A stretch of DNA of 64,000 nucleotides, taken from Linnemannia schmuckeri (lineage: Eukaryota; Mortierellomycota; Mortierellomycetes; Mortierellales; Mortierellaceae). Below, piece by piece: positions 12,037 to 25,143 of the stretch. Numbering within the stretch: the first letter of the stretch is position 1; each line of letters starts with the position of its first letter. Below the pieces are notes generated by a model that saw nothing but the letters and a program-made list of their open reading frames with translations, had not been told where the DNA came from and made no database searches. A program made the translations under genes and the position numbers. The stretch covers positions 2,604,001-2,668,000 of the forward strand of contig JANATG010000006.1 in the NCBI GenBank assembly GCA_029449235.1. Direction: 5' to 3'.

Positions 12037-12344
12037 ATTCTCATCTTTTTTCTACAGTAGATTTAGAGCCTGGTGATAAACAAAATAATAACTAATTAAC
12101 CTGACAAAGCAATATGAGTGACATTTTTTATTTCATTTGTCGTCCAGGTGTAAGAGCAAACTTGTGGCAGTGCGCGAAAGAGCATACTTGTAGAGCGTAC
12201 TAACGTGTATGTAGGTGTAACGACTGCATACGCGTGCGAGTAACATGAAGAAGGTATGTATGTGTGCAAACTAGGGCGTACGAGTGTAGCGAGTGTTTAA
12301 GCAGAGTATGAAGCAAGCAGAGTAGAAGTAGAGCAGCCTCGGCA
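12037..12344. other. Convergent 3' intergenic region
   Basis: This is the shared 3' flank of the PAQR (+) and methyltransferase (-) genes. A TTTATT at 12127-12132 reads AATAAA on the minus strand and may serve the methyltransferase transcript. I see no gene. Confidence 0.4.
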
Positions 12345-14102
12345 TCAAAGGTGGACCCATTTGCGGCAGTTGGCGGCGCGGCAGTGACAAGGTGTCGTGC
12401 CCTCTCCAGGATGCAGCGTGCCTTGATTTTGGCTAGCCTCGCTGTTGAAATCCTTGTGCCACTCTGGAACATATTTTCCGTTGTAGTCAAAAGTCAGTTC
12501 GTCACCATACTTGATCCAGCGGTTCGACCAGAAGCTTAGCGTCATCAAATTGTCATTTCCGCCATTACCGCCACTCTTCAACATGTAGACTGACAGGTTA
12601 GGGTCACACGAGTGATTGATGAAATGCGTCTCGTTTCCAAGCTTGCAGGCGTCAATCGAGTAGGTGGCTTGCTTCTCCGGGTTGTAGTCAAGGTCAAAGA
12701 GGTAGGTCGTTCCGGTACTGTCCTGCATCTGGCCTCGACGCTCCGCCTCCTTGCTCGTGATGATCTCGCCCACATACCGCGAGATAAAAGTTCGTGGAGG
12801 CACCGCTTCCCGTTGATCCAATACCAAACCCCATCCTTTATCTTCGAAACGCTTGATCTTCAGCGCCAGTTTCCGTGGCCGTTGAGAGTAGTTCCATGTG
12901 CAACTGGGACCGCATCCGCACTTGGAGTTGCACTCCCACAAGAGCTTGTTCGCCTGTGCTGTGACTTTGCCGTCTTTTTCGAAGGGGATTGCGCCACTGT
13001 CGTTGATGATTTTCGCCTCCTTCATACAGCTGCAGCTGTCACCAAGTCCACACTGTCCGGGTGCACATGAGCAGGAATCAATAAAGTCCGGATTTGGCGG
13101 TTGAACGCCCATCCCGTAGACTGAGTCGCCGATGTACTTGAAAGCCTTGGGACGCCCTGCCGAATCAATAGTATTTTCCACAATTATCGCGGGTCCCTTT
13201 GAATCCTTAAAAAGATCTTCGAATGCACGCAAATCTGCATCCCGTACGCTTTTGAGATGCATCGGCTATTGAAGTGATACCAAAGAAGGGAGTTCGCGTA
13301 TTAGTCGGTAAGTCAAGAACAAGCTCCTTAGGCTTCCACACATCCGTTGCAAACATTTTCAAATGAGATTACCTCAATATCGTCCAGGCGAGAAGGAGAG
13401 CGGGATGCGTTCCTTGCTCTTCTAGATCTCGAGACCGAGTGTGAACCGCGATGGGCTGGAGAGCTGGACCGGGGTGGAGACGAAAGCGATGACTGAGTGG
13501 CTACTGCTGTTTGTGTTGCAAGGATATTGGCAGATGAGAATGTATCCTGCACGGTCGGTCGTTGGTCCTGAGGTGTTATTGATATCTCGGCTCTTCTACG
13601 CAGCTCGGAGATCCCGTAAGAGATAAGGAACTCGTTCACGATAAACGAGCAGTTGTCGAGGTTCTCCAGTGGCTCCCATGTGTTGTCCGTGAAGGGATAT
13701 CCCACCCACTTGACAAGGAACTCCTGCCTTCCCTATTGGAGAGATCATGAGAAATTGCGATGTTAATTAATGTTAATTAATGAGTTTGTTTTTTTTTGGC
13801 GGCAAAAACGGAAGTGACAAGTTTAGCTCCGGGTCTATGAGAAATATTGTACCTCGATATTCCGGTAGCCCCAGATAGACTCAATCTATTGCATCATTGT
13901 GAAGTGGACATGCGACCCAGTAGCACATTAATCGGTCAGTCAATGCTGAGTTCATCCTTCGTTACATTAGCTTTGGAGACAAAGCCATAGACATGAGGGG
14001 TGGATCATGACTGTGCCGGCTTTTTACCTCAAAGGTGGCTTCAACCTCGGGTTTCGACTTCCTGACCCTCTGGCGTGAAGACTTTGAGGCTTTTTTTGCC
14101 AT
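12345..14102 (-). CDS. Histone H3K9 methyltransferase, chromodomain plus SET (Clr4/SUV39 type)
   Basis: Four exons (14102-14028, 13885-13853, 13732-13373, 13265-12345) give 462 residues, close to the fission-yeast Clr4 length. The 33-nt second exon supplies IESIWGYRNIE. Joined to its neighbours it completes a chromodomain at ~24-75 (EFLVKWVGYPFTDNTWEPLENL split across the line of the fold). A Ser/Arg-rich linker follows (~110-156). Pre-SET runs from ~216 with the CSCAPGQCGLGDSCSC cluster and CNSKCGCGPSC; SET has FISRYVGEII, the FINHSCDPN cofactor/knot motif and GDELTFDYNGKY; post-SET ends CHCRAANCRKW. All catalytic and zinc-binding elements are visible. The family trimethylates H3K9 and reads it through the chromodomain, building heterochromatin; the nuclear role is inferred by homology. 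Exon 3 end may shift by a base in my count, but frame is kept. Confidence 0.93.
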
Positions 14103-14886
14103 GTGTGTTGTTTGTGAAGATGTGAATTGGTAGTGGTGCCGCACAAGAGGAGGTGAATGCAAGTTTGATCTCTGTGATTGTGAACGAAAGGATGCGGGCG
14201 AGTGAAGAGAAAGAGCTTGAAATGTGTAGTAGGAATGTATGTGTTGTTGTTTTTGAAAGGGGAAAGAGTATGAGATAGAGGTAGATATAGAGCAAAAGCG
14301 TTGTGTGAGTGGAAGGTGCAGGGAGAAGTGAGAATGAGGAAACGGAACAAAAGGTAAAAGAGGGGCAGAGACGCGAGAGAAAAATGTCTCAAAAATTGGC
14401 CACCAATTTCGAAAAGAGTTTCCTCCCCTTAAACCTGATGATCAACCTTGTGGCATGGTATCACGACCAGTAGCCAATAATGGGTTTTGGCCCTCCTTAG
14501 ACGAGGCGCATACAAAAACGCGCTGTCTCCTCTAATTACTGTCTCATGCGCGTTCGAATGGGATTAAACATCGGTACCTTTGGCTATTGTAGGAAAGAAA
14601 GAAAGAGAAAGAAAGGCAACCGCAAGTAGAAACGACTCCCCTCTTGTTCATCCTGCCCATATGGAGCACTCCCTGAGTGACGTCACTCTAGGCCATTTTT
14701 TTTTTGGCCCAAAATAGCAATTTTTCATTCCATAGAGATGGAGTGCAACCGTGGGCTTGCAGGGAGAAGAACGAATCATTTGCCATTCTGTGAGCCAGTC
14801 AGCCAGTCCTGTTTATTCAGTCCGACCAGGAACAGAGAGGGACACAGAGACAGACAAAGACAGCGACTGGCCCGACAATTTTCCCA

Positions 14887-14918
<32 letters not shown>

Positions 14919-15143
14919 ATTGTTGCTTTCTCTTCTTCCTTACTCATTCCCCTTTGCTTCACTTCATACCCTCTTCCCCCTCTATTCCTCTCTGTTGTTC
15001 CTCCCTGCTCTCCTCACCTTCCTCTCACCCGGCACTCAAACACTCATACGCGATCCCTTTTTTTTATTTTTTGTCTCCTTCCCTTCTCCCCAACAACAAA
15101 TACAACCCACAACAAGCATCCAAAAAAAGGATCAGATCCTCAA
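14103..15143. other. Divergent intergenic region, long T tract
   Basis: This stretch is the upstream region for both the methyltransferase (-) and the mitochondrial carrier (+). It has a run of 28 T at 14891-14918 followed by a C/T-rich leader up to the carrier start. No gene is supported. Confidence 0.45.
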
Positions 15144-16983
15144 ATGTCCTCCGAAGGCGGGATCTCATCCCCCACAACCACAACCACCACCGCCACCGCC
15201 GCCGCTGCCGCCTCAATGTCTCAGCTGCAGTCATCCTTCAACCCCTCCCCTGCCTTGAAGCGTGCCCTCCCTCCCACTGTTGCTGAAGAACATGAGCCAC
15301 CATACCTAGATGTAAGGATGTAGCCCTCTTCGTCATGAACTTGGAAACCCACACGGAAAACAAGGGCGTTGGTTTCAGAATAACTTAACGATGACCTACT
15401 TTCCCTCTCATGGCTCTCTTGAAGATCTAATCAATTTTCTTCTGCTTGTAACTCTTAGGTCCTGTTGGCAGGAGGAATGGGAGGCACCATCGCCGACTTT
15501 ATTATGCACAGGTAGCAACACCCTGATCTACTTTGTTTCCGTTATTACTCATGCTGTTAATTTGTACTCCTCTTGCACATAGCTACAAACATGGTTTTGG
15601 TTGCAAATGTTTGTGTACCTGCGCACTGTTCCCCTTCCCTCCTCCCTCTGCGCTGTTCTGTTCCTGAACTGATCGGGTGCCTCTCCCTTTTTTGTGTATT
15701 TTTGAATGCCTCATAGTGTCGACACGGTCAAGACGAGATTGCAAGGACAGCCCACAGCCAACCCTCCCAAGTACAACAACATGTTCCACGCCTACAGCAC
15801 CATCTTGCGCGAGGAGGGTGTCTCTAGAGGACTCTACAGTGGATTGGCACCTGCCATGACCGGTTCCTGTAAGGACAATCGCATCTCTTCATGTTCAATT
15901 GGTCAATTAGTCAATTGGTCAATGACGATGTTATTCGTATCCTATGACTGACCCTTCTTTTTTTTTTTGTTTATTCAACTTTAATAGTGCCAGGAACAAC
16001 TCTGTACTTTGGAACCTATGAATATACCAAGCGCACTTTGACCGCAGCAGGATGCCCCGATACTCTGGCTCATTTGGCAGGAGGTAATAATGTCGCCAGG
16101 ATTCAATGGACTGCGCTGTCCACCAATGACGAAATCATAAACAATTCCAAGGAATCTTGCCACTAATCATGTACATTCTGACCATTGACGACACATAGGC
16201 TCTATTGGAGACTTTTTCGCATCGTTCATCTACGTGCCCTCAGAGGTCCTCAAGACCAGGATGCAGCTTCAGGGACGGTACAACAACCCTTCGTTCATCA
16301 GTGGATACAACTACAAGAACACTTGGCATGCGCTCCAGATGATTGTCAAATACGACGGAGTCGCAGCCTTATACCAGGGTTACAGGGCCACCTTGATGCG
16401 TGATGTTCCTTTCTCGGCACTGCAGTTTGCCTTTTACGAAAAGTTCAAGGTCGAAGCACGGAAATGGGAAGCCCGCCCAGACGGCCAAATGTCACTTCAT
16501 ATCGAGACTGCTTGCGGTGCTGTTGCGGGTGGTCTGGCTGGATTCTTGACCACCCCTCTGGATGTCATGAAAACTCTTTTGCAGACCCAAGTCAAGAAGC
16601 CCACCTCATCTGTAAGTATCTCACCCCTTGCATTTTTGTGAAGCAATCCTTTTTTTTTTCTCTTTAGCAGGACAGGCTCTAAGCGAGTCACTGAGCAATT
16701 GAACCTAATCGCACTATATATTTGCTTTCTGTCACCCCAGGCAACGTCAATAGCAACGGGAACTGTGGCGGCAACGAACCAAAAGTACTACGTGGGCATC
16801 TGGGATGGACTCAAATGGAACTTGAAACATCACGGAGTGATCGGAGGACTCTTCAGAGGCGTTGGACCCAGAGTTTTCTGGACTTCCTTGCAATCGGCCA
16901 TTATGTTTGTGTTCTATGAGCAGGCTATCCACCTTCAGGAGAACATGCGCCATTTCGGTCACTACCCCTATGCCTCCAGCTGA
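15144..16983 (+). CDS. Mitochondrial carrier, MME1/YMR166C-like (magnesium export)
   Basis: Six exons (15144-15311, 15459-15511, 15717-15868, 15988-16083, 16199-16611, 16741-16983) give 374 residues, all in frame. Three carrier repeats are visible with signatures HSVDTVKTRLQ (Ser replacing the usual Pro), VPSEVLKTRMQLQGRYNN and TPLDVMKTLLQTQ. The segments GLYSGLAPAMTGSLPGTTLYF and RDVPFSALQFAFYEKFK resemble yeast YMR166C/Mme1 closely as I know that protein, including the Ser-for-Pro change. Mme1 is reported to export Mg2+ across the inner mitochondrial membrane; substrate here is inferred. The first ~50 residues are a low-complexity Thr/Ala stretch. The start is the ATG after the A-rich leader. 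Inserted residues rich in Ala/Thr precede repeat 3's second helix. Confidence 0.9.
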
Positions 16984-18405
16984 GCGTTCAGCCCTTGACT
17001 TTTCCTTCATTAGACTTTTTTTCTTTTTTCTCTTTGTTTTTCATTTCACTTTTTAATATCAAAATTTGGTCAAATTCATGTACAAAACCCTCCCTACCTC
17101 TTCCTTTCTTTTTCTTGACTTATTCCCTTTTTTTATGACCATCCTCGTTTTCTCCGCTTTTGTAGCTTTCTTAGATGCAGAACGAGTGACGTGATTATTT
17201 TTTTCTTTCATTCTTTGCTTTGTCCTTTCTTTCTTTTTTATTCTAGCCTTATTCCACTTAGACGCTTGTACGATCTCCATAAAAAATACGCACACATACA
17301 TATAGCATCTACTGCGATACTAGATGGCCACATCAGTCTTTTTTTACTTCTTTCAATAGGTCCGCCAAACCTGACAGCACACGAGCATACTACTAAATTT
17401 AAAAAAAGATGGACCCGATGTCTTTGCACATAACTTTACAAGAACAGGACATTTGATTACCTAAATTATTCTTTCGGTGTCTTGCCTCGCTCCATTAAAG
17501 GCGATAACTTACGTCCACATTCAGACCTGGGACGTATATTTCGTGTTTGTCAATAGATCGGCCTACAGACGCGCGAGCGGCGTGGGGCTAGTCTCTGGGT
17601 AGAGGTTAACCATAGCTTTCCTCCCATAGTAGTTGATAGCGCTCTGCGTTTATCTCCTATCTGGTAGTAAGGAAACAAAAAATAAACGCCACAGACGTTT
17701 GGTGCATGGACTTTGTAACACATGCATGCATCTTTTGCAAAACGAAACCAGTAAAGAAAAAAAAGTAAATACCATAGATCACTCGTCTTTTTTTTTCATT
17801 CTTTCTTTCCTCCCTCCTCGACATACCCCAACCTTTTCATTTTTTCTTCCTTCTCCCTTCTCTTTAAAACAAATAAGAAAAAAATAAAAAAAAAAGCATG
17901 CGGGAGTGGGGTTGGCTTGACATGTATTGTTGCCCACATAGAAATGAAAGAATAAAAAAAACCCAGTTGCGAGTGCGTACTCTGTTCTATTTCCAAGAAG
18001 AATTGGCAGTGCTCGTGCATGCATACAACTACCATCACCGATCACTCTCAACCTTTTCTTTTTCACAGGACAAAACACGCGACGCGTGGGCAAAAATTGT
18101 GAGGGGGAGAGGGCGAGTCGTGTCGAAGATCAGTGAGCCTGTTTTGACACGTCAATTTTTCTGAAGGGCAAGGAAGGATAGGGAGGAGGAGGACCGAATT
18201 TTTTTCTTTTCAAAAAGCTTGACAACATATCCTTGATTAGCTTTGCCGTCAACCACTGCCGTGATATCAACAATCAACCTCCAAAAAAAAAACATAAAAT
18301 ATTGTCTTTCACCCTCATTTCATCTTCTCTTCTTCTCTCTTCCACCACACGACCCCTCCTTTTCACACACTAAAGCAAACAGCAACTATTCCACTCCAAG
18401 GTGTC
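16984..18405. other. Intergenic region
   Basis: This is the 3' flank of the carrier, with many T-rich and A-rich tracts, followed by AT/CT-rich sequence. No frame with conserved content was found, and no tRNA fold. Confidence 0.45.
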
Positions 18406-19350
18406 CACCTAGAGTCCCTTCCCAAAACCTCTGCAAGTCATATATATCACCAAGAGCGACTCGGATCCGACAGCTTCATCCAACTGTACAAGCTGGTCTA
18501 CTCGGGAACCGAGTCGTGGAAGCTCCATCCAAGCAAGTGGAATTACTATGAGGCTAGACATTGTGACTGTTTGGATATCGGGCTCACCGGGGAATATGGC
18601 GACGAGGACGAAGAGATGGAGGAGGATGAGAATGAGAGTGAAGGTGGCGGTGATAATAATAGTAAGGCTGAAAGCGGAGAGAACGAAGATAATGACAACG
18701 ACGATGGCGAGGATGAGGACGAGGACAAGGGGAGGGGGACGAGAATGAAGATGAAGGATTTGAAGAATCGGCATCCATCAAGTTCAACGACTGCTTCGCC
18801 GAGACCACCTGTGCAACGCGCGGTATCCTGACCCATGGCCACCAACGCCGCTTCATTACGCGAGGAAGGAATCAACAATAATTTTTTCTACCATTGATTT
18901 TCAGTCTTCACTCTCACTTCACAATAACGACCACAATACACTAACCCGATAATTTTCTTCACAACTCACCATTTCTGTCGTACACACTCACCATCATACA
19001 AATAACGGGCCGCTATTTTTGATCCTGCGTAAACATTGCAAAATCTTACGCCCTCACAAAGACGGTCGAAGTCTGCGAATACATTAACGAGGACGCCCTA
19101 TACCCGCTCTTTGTATGCAAAGTCCGCAACGTCCTCACATCCAACTAGCGATACGTGGTCCGCAACTGTGTAAGTCGTCCTCTCGAAGCGACCTGTAATT
19201 GTAATTGCCTATCTCGTGCCTCCCATCTGTAACTGTTACTCGCTTCTCACAAAGATTTTTTTTTCGTGTGGACGATAGGACATCCTCCTGTACTACTTGG
19301 CAATCGTGCGCAATATCGCCACCTCCGGCTCGGAGCCTGACAGCGCGTAG
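18406..19350 (+). pseudogene. Remains of an unrecognised fungal gene
   Basis: A frame from about 18406 reads an ordered segment (YHQERLGSDSFIQLYKLVYS, then WKLHPSKWNYYEARHCDCLD) followed by an acidic Glu/Asp tract. Near 18780 the plausible coding frame moves (IKFNDCFAETTCATRGIL) and stops at about 18880. A second coding-like block lies at 19025-19170 (AKSYALTKTVEVCEYINEDA, then FVCKVRNVL), broken by TAG at 19146-19148. A canonical GTAAGT...GATAG intron then leads to a last exon (DILLYYLAIVRNIA...) ending at TAG 19348-19350. Canonical splice sites around a broken frame suggest a recently decayed gene. No family is recognised; a multi-exon gene with unusual structure is the alternative. Confidence 0.45.
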
Positions 19351-19596
19351 TAGAATTACTCCTCCCCAGGACTTCCTTTGTCAAGAATTCACATGCATCA
19401 TTTTTGTTTCACATACTCGCACTATTGTCAATCGCGCATAATTACTTCCCTCTCATCGATCTCAGTAAATAGAACATGTAACAATGCGTCGAAAGACAAT
19501 GTATCCAAAGGTGTATGTATTTTTTTTTTTGAGAAGTGAATCCCGCCCGATCTCCTTGTTGGTCGGTTGTTGTCATGTAATGTGCGCGCCACTGGT

Positions 19597-22500
19597 TTAT
19601 CCTGTGAGCTTGGAGTAACTGGGTGGTGCAAACTTCCTCCGAAGCATCTTGATTACATACAACGGGAGACTGCTCACCATCGTAATCACAGCAACCTTCC
19701 ACACAAACGTTTTTGTCAAAATGAAGTTCATATCTACAATTTCAAAACAAACGCATGATCAGCATTTCCGTCCTATATATACAAAAACCTACAACGAAAC
19801 AACAAGACAGAAAAGGAATCTTAAAATTACCAAAGTAGGTGGGGAGGAAGACCATAGAGCCGACATAGATGAAGAGAGTCGCAATCTCGGATAGGATCAT
19901 GAATCGGTGCCACGTATTGATTTCCAGAGCGACCATCAGCAACTCGTTCAATACCAGCGCCGTGAACGAGATCGACACAATGTTCACAAACTGGTTCTCA
20001 AACAGCCAAATCGACAAAATCATAATCGCGCCACCTAATAGATCAAGAAAAAAAAAAGGAGTAAACAACCATTTTAGTTTTCTGTTCTCTTTTAACACAT
20101 TCTTACCCCTTTCATCACAAAAACCAAAATATATACAAGAGACATACCTTGGTAGACACTGATGAGAAGCCAGCTGAAGAAGGTCTTGTAAGAAAGAGAG
20201 CGTCCCTTGGTGAGGTCTCGGTAGAGTTCAGGATACAGTAGCGCAATGTCCTCGGGAACATCCTGATCCAGTACCAACGAGAACACAGGCGCATTAGTGT
20301 AAATGGTCGTGTATCCAACGATCAGCATGCCCTGGTACAATGCAATGGGCGCAAAATAAAACATTGCCGAAAAGACTGCCTGCATGATCGAGATAATCAG
20401 TCCACGATGGATCACAAACTGCGACAGCTTGGCCGACCGCTTGTACGAGTTGCGTCCGTGCCACAGTAGCAGCTTTGTTAGGTATGAGAACTGGTTCACC
20501 GAGAAATCTGCTGCCAAGGAAGCCTGCTTGCCCTCCTTGCCGACAATACCGACGCCTACATCTGCCTGCTGGATCATTGACACGTCGTTACCACCGTCAC
20601 CGATACAGCAGATTCTCTTCTTGGTGTACTGCTTGATAAGGCGAGCAATGTCCGCCTTTTGAGTAGGCGAGCAACGACAACAGACAACGACAGGTAAGCG
20701 AACAGTAATTTCGATGAATTCTTCGCGCAGGTAGTCGAGACATAGTTGAATGGATTCTCCGTCAATGACCAAGCAACAATCCTTCTTTCCTCTCAGCAAG
20801 TCCAGTTCATCCTGAGCATCCAGCGCATTCGTCACTATTTTTTTTTTTTTTTTTGAATGGTAGAGTATCATGTTAGTCAACCATAGCATAAGAAAATAGT
20901 CTTTCGCTTGCCATCATTATCGCTGGAAACAACTTACGTTTGGCGATTTGGTGGACGCTCTGGTTGCGCGCGACGAGTTTGGATGAGATAGCGATACAGG
21001 TAGCGGTCTCGATCTTGTCTCCTGTCAACATCCAAATCTTCAGGCCAGCGTTCCTCAGCAGCTCAAGTGTCGTCTTGACGCCATCCTGCAGCTTGTCTTC
21101 GACACCAGTCAGTCCCAATAACTCCAGATCCTGCTCCAAAACCTGGTTGACAACGGCGTTCATAGCGTTGGTGCGGTCGGTGATGTTGGTCTTGGCAACA
21201 TGATACTTGGCCTCGAATTCCTGGTACAGCTCCTCAGAGAGTCTCTTGCGAGCAACTACCAGTGTTCTCAGACCCTCACGAGCCATGTTGCCGCACTCCT
21301 CCTCCAGCCAGTCGTTGTACTGAACAATCTTGGCCATCACAACATCGGCACCCTTCTCGTAGAACGTAATCTCTCCCGAAGTCAAGTCACGGACAATAAT
21401 TCCCATGCGTTTGGTCTCACTGGTGAAGGGGAAGACCTGGAGCACTTCAAACTCGAAAATCTCACCGCCAGCATTCCGCACATGGATGTTGTTGATATCT
21501 CTAAACACAAGGGTTAATCCCACGCTCTCGGTCCAGCGCACAATCGCAACTTCATCGGGGGACGAAGCCTGGTAGGTGATGCTGCCATTGTCCTCTGTCA
21601 CAGGTGTAACGTTGTGACAGACTGCCAAAGCCTGGACGATATCCCGAACACGCGACGAGATATCACGACGAGCCTTGTTGCCTCCAATATGTGTCGGTGC
21701 CGTTGAAATTCCACGCGTCCTGTTATATCCGCTCGCTAAACGTAGGCGAATGATGGCAGTCACGGGTTAGATTGCAGTGCCAAGTATGAAGCGTATGTGG
21801 CACTCACAATTAAAACCGCCCTTAGCCCTGAGTTGTTACTTACACTGTTGGGAGTAGGCAGTGTCCAGGTGAGTCGAGATCTCGTCCATTGTATCAACGC
21901 TATACGACATTGTTCCCATATGCAGCTTTTTCAGTTCCATATCTATGATAGGATGAAGTTTGAATTGACAATTTAGCACGCTTTGTTAAAATATATCATA
22001 TGCTCTGTGCACGGAAACAAAAACACGATGAATCCTCTCCTCTTACCGTTTTTGGTCAAGGTTCCAGTCTTGTCGGACAAAAGGTACTCGATACGGCCAA
22101 GTTCTTCGGGAATGGTGCTGGTGCGGACAATGGTTCCGGGAATCTCCTTGTCGTTCATGATCTGCCACCCGTAGACTGTTTTGCCCATATCCAAGTTGAC
22201 ACGAAGCGAGATTGGGATAATGGACGAAAACAGAATCAAGAAACGGAACAGGTAGATGTACCACAGCCCCTCGAATCCATTGAGAGCAATCATCGACAGC
22301 GACAACGTAAGTGTGAATGCACACAAAATCTATCGATTGTAAACGGACGTGATGTTAGTTTCCTGCTGAAAGCGGCGAGTGCGCCAACAGCCGAAACCTC
22401 ATGGCGATAAAAAAAACACGCACCTTGGAGAGACGGTTGACTTCCGAGTCCAAAAGTCCAATTTTTGTCTTGGGATGGTTGGTGTTCATCACAGCGCGGG

Positions 22501-25143
22501 TGTCCCTGCCCGTGTAGATAACAAATCCGATCGCGTTTCCGGAAGCCACAACAGTGTTGGTCCATAACGTGTTGTCTACGCTCAAAGATTCCATGTGTTG
22601 GCCCTACATTTGAACAAAAAGGTAATGAATTGGTCAGACGACGCCTTGGCAGAGTAATGAGATCTCGTGCAAAATAGTCACTGTCCATCAATCTACTTAC
22701 AGGTCCATCGCCTTCCCGAGTAAAGTTGCCGATGAAACTGTGAATGTCCTTGTGAGGCGAGTCGGCATAGATGGATGCGTTGAGTTCGAGCAGAGCCTCG
22801 TCGCTAGGCAGAGCTTGGCAGGACGGCACTGCGAGTCGTAATTTCCAGTCTGTCTCTCCGTCGAGTTGATCCGTCCTGATGAAGCAAGCACCAGACTCCT
22901 CGGTTGTCCTCAGAAGAACCATGTCGGCGGGCACGTTCTGGTTCTTCTTGACCACTATCATATCTCCAACGCGGATCTTTGATGAGGGGACAATCTTAAA
23001 CCCTGAAGGGGTGAGCATCTGGTACCGTTGAGAGTTGGCTTCCTGATCCCTGCGATATCGCTTCATGTCATCGACAGCCTCCTTGCCTATCGTCACTGCC
23101 AAGACAAAGCACAATGGTGCCACATAGGTCACGATATAACCTAAACAAAGTAAAATAAAAGAAAAAAGACAAGCATAAGCATGCATATTGATCAGGTCGA
23201 TGCGAGTGAGATTCATGCAGCTACTTGTTGGTTTCCCAATTGACGCCTGTGCTTTTTCTTCTAGGTGTTCTTTCGACTCCCATGACGCCATTGCAACTCC
23301 GCGGTCCACGGGAAAAACGTACCGATCTTCAAGGCTGGCACGAACTGGGACAAGGCCACCAACAAAAAGTACAGGTTCAAAAAGAACTTGAACTAAAGAT
23401 TCCATGAGGGAACATCGACGAAGAATGCAATCGTGTGATGTGAGCAAGTGGTGTGTTACTTTTCAGCTTGTGTGCAAGGATGTGATGCGTTATGACGAGG
23501 TAGCTTACCTGTTCCCAGAGGACGACAGGCAAGAAGCTGAAGATGTTGTATTTGGTGTTGCGGGTGACATTGGGAGGGTATCTCTTCTTTTCCTTGGCTA
23601 TCGAACAAAGAGCGAGAGATCAAAAGATAAACGCGTGAGCACAAGCAACCTTATAGCAACTTCACGGTAACAACAAGATATGAGCGTGATGCCGAATAGA
23701 CACGGAAAAAAATGACGAATCAACCAGCAGAATCTGATCCACAAGAGAGAAACTTGCCTGATGCGTGAAAGTCGATCGTCCGTGATTTTGCCGCCTTGGA
23801 GTCTTTGGAGGGCTTGAGTTCGTCCATGATGGCCGACAACCTTTGCCTGCTGGGTCCTTTGCCCTATGAAATGTCCCCGAAAATATGATATATAAAGGCG
23901 TTGTTGGGTTGCCAGGTAAAAATATTAGCCGCCTGTTGCAGTCAAAAAAGCAGTTCGTGTAGTTCGTTTGGTGTCGTTTCAAGGTGCCGGATGTCGAAGG
24001 GGCGTGCTCAAGAAAGGTAGAAGTGTGTAAGGCGGGAAAAAGTGCGAAGGAAAGGGTATTGAGGTGGGTCATTCGATGATTTGCCAACACAAAAAGCGAG
24101 AGTGTTCATTGCCGAAGCAAGTCGAGAGTTTCTCGATCGCCAAGGATGAATGAGAATTGCAAAGAATAAATAGGGAAGCGTGATTCACATAAATGTCCTG
24201 TCTTGTCGTGTCTGTCCTGTTTTTTTTTTTTCATTCTAGCAGTTTGCATGACAGTTGCGATCGGAATCCACACCACGCGCTTCTACTGAGTGAGGAAGAG
24301 CAACAACAACTCCCACAGGAGATCACTAAACAGACGACGCTCATAACAAAAAAGAAAGGGACGACGAGAGAGAAAACCCCTTACTTGTCCCCTTTATCCC
24401 TGTGCCCCTGGTTCGACTCTTATTGTCCTTTGTTCACTTCTTGCTGGTTTGTATTGTTTGCCATCAACGAATGAATCCCGCATCGCTCTTGTCGTCGCTT
24501 ATGAAAAAAAAAACGTTATTGTTGGCGGTTGGAGAGTGGTGCAGTTAATAAAAGAGCGTGAGGTTATTACCTGTGCTGCACCATTGTTGTTGTGGTTGTT
24601 ACCACGGGTGGCCCCAGAACTTGAGCTTCCAGTAAATGAAGTGCTGCTATGAAGCAACAAAGGCGCCTCGTCCTCGTCTTCGTCGTCCGAGTAGCGATAC
24701 TTGGAATGATGCCGATATCCATGACCTCCGCCCTGGTTGTTATTGTTGCTACTGCTACTTCCGCCAAGTCCTAATGCCATGCCTGATGAGCCCGCTGCAG
24801 GTGATTGTTGTTGTTGTTGGTGAAGAGGGGTAGAAGTAGAAGGAGAGGAAGGGGAGAAGCCTTGACCAAAGGTTCCAGGTGATCCGTCCGAGTCGTGTTG
24901 TTGTTGAGAGGCGGGCGATGCAAAGGCGAGTTGCTTAGGGTAATACGAGTGCTGCTGTGGGGTGGTGGTTGCTGTTGCAGAAGAGGAAGAAGGAGGTGAG
25001 CGTGGGCGAGGACTTGTTCTGTTGTTGTTGGCTCCAGTTGCTGTAGATGAGGAGGCTGAGCGTGATCCGTCCCTGTTGAGGGCGATGGTGTGGCTGTTGG
25101 GAGGTAAGGGGTTGAGCGCAAAGGATTCTTTGCCCTTTGACAT
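19597..25143 (-). CDS. NEO1: P4-type ATPase, NEO1/ATP9 class phospholipid flippase
   Basis: Twelve exons join to 1221 residues: 25143-24571, 23863-23758, 23597-23509, 23392-23323, 23140-22701, 22603-22424, 22329-22047, 21942-21844, 21735-20938, 20834-20148, 20034-19831, 19733-19597. Residues 1-~200 are a Ser/Asn/Gln-rich cytosolic extension with an acidic YRYSDDEDEDEAPLLL motif. The P4 body starts at NTKYNIFSFLPVVLWEQ. It has the DQLDGETDWKLR actuator motif, phosphorylated Asp572 in DKTGTLTKN, and GDGGNDVSMIQQADVGVGI in the P domain; hydrophobic segments fall where the family's ~10 TMs lie. The C-terminus LRRKFAPPSYSKL is NEO1-like. Neo1/ATP9 enzymes flip PE/PS in Golgi and endosomes without a Cdc50 subunit. 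Exon 2 uses a GC donor (CAG|GCAAGT). Assignment to the NEO1 class rests on the WEQFKFFLNLYFLLVALSQF region and the C-terminus. Confidence 0.95.

Noticed and set aside
14738..15143. Frame extending the carrier upstream through the 28-T tract
   Set aside because: It gives a poly-Phe segment from the homopolymer. The ATG at 15144 precedes the normal leader and repeat 1.
24395..24440. tRNA B-box-like ggttcgactct
   Set aside because: No T-stem pairing, no A box and no acceptor stem around it.
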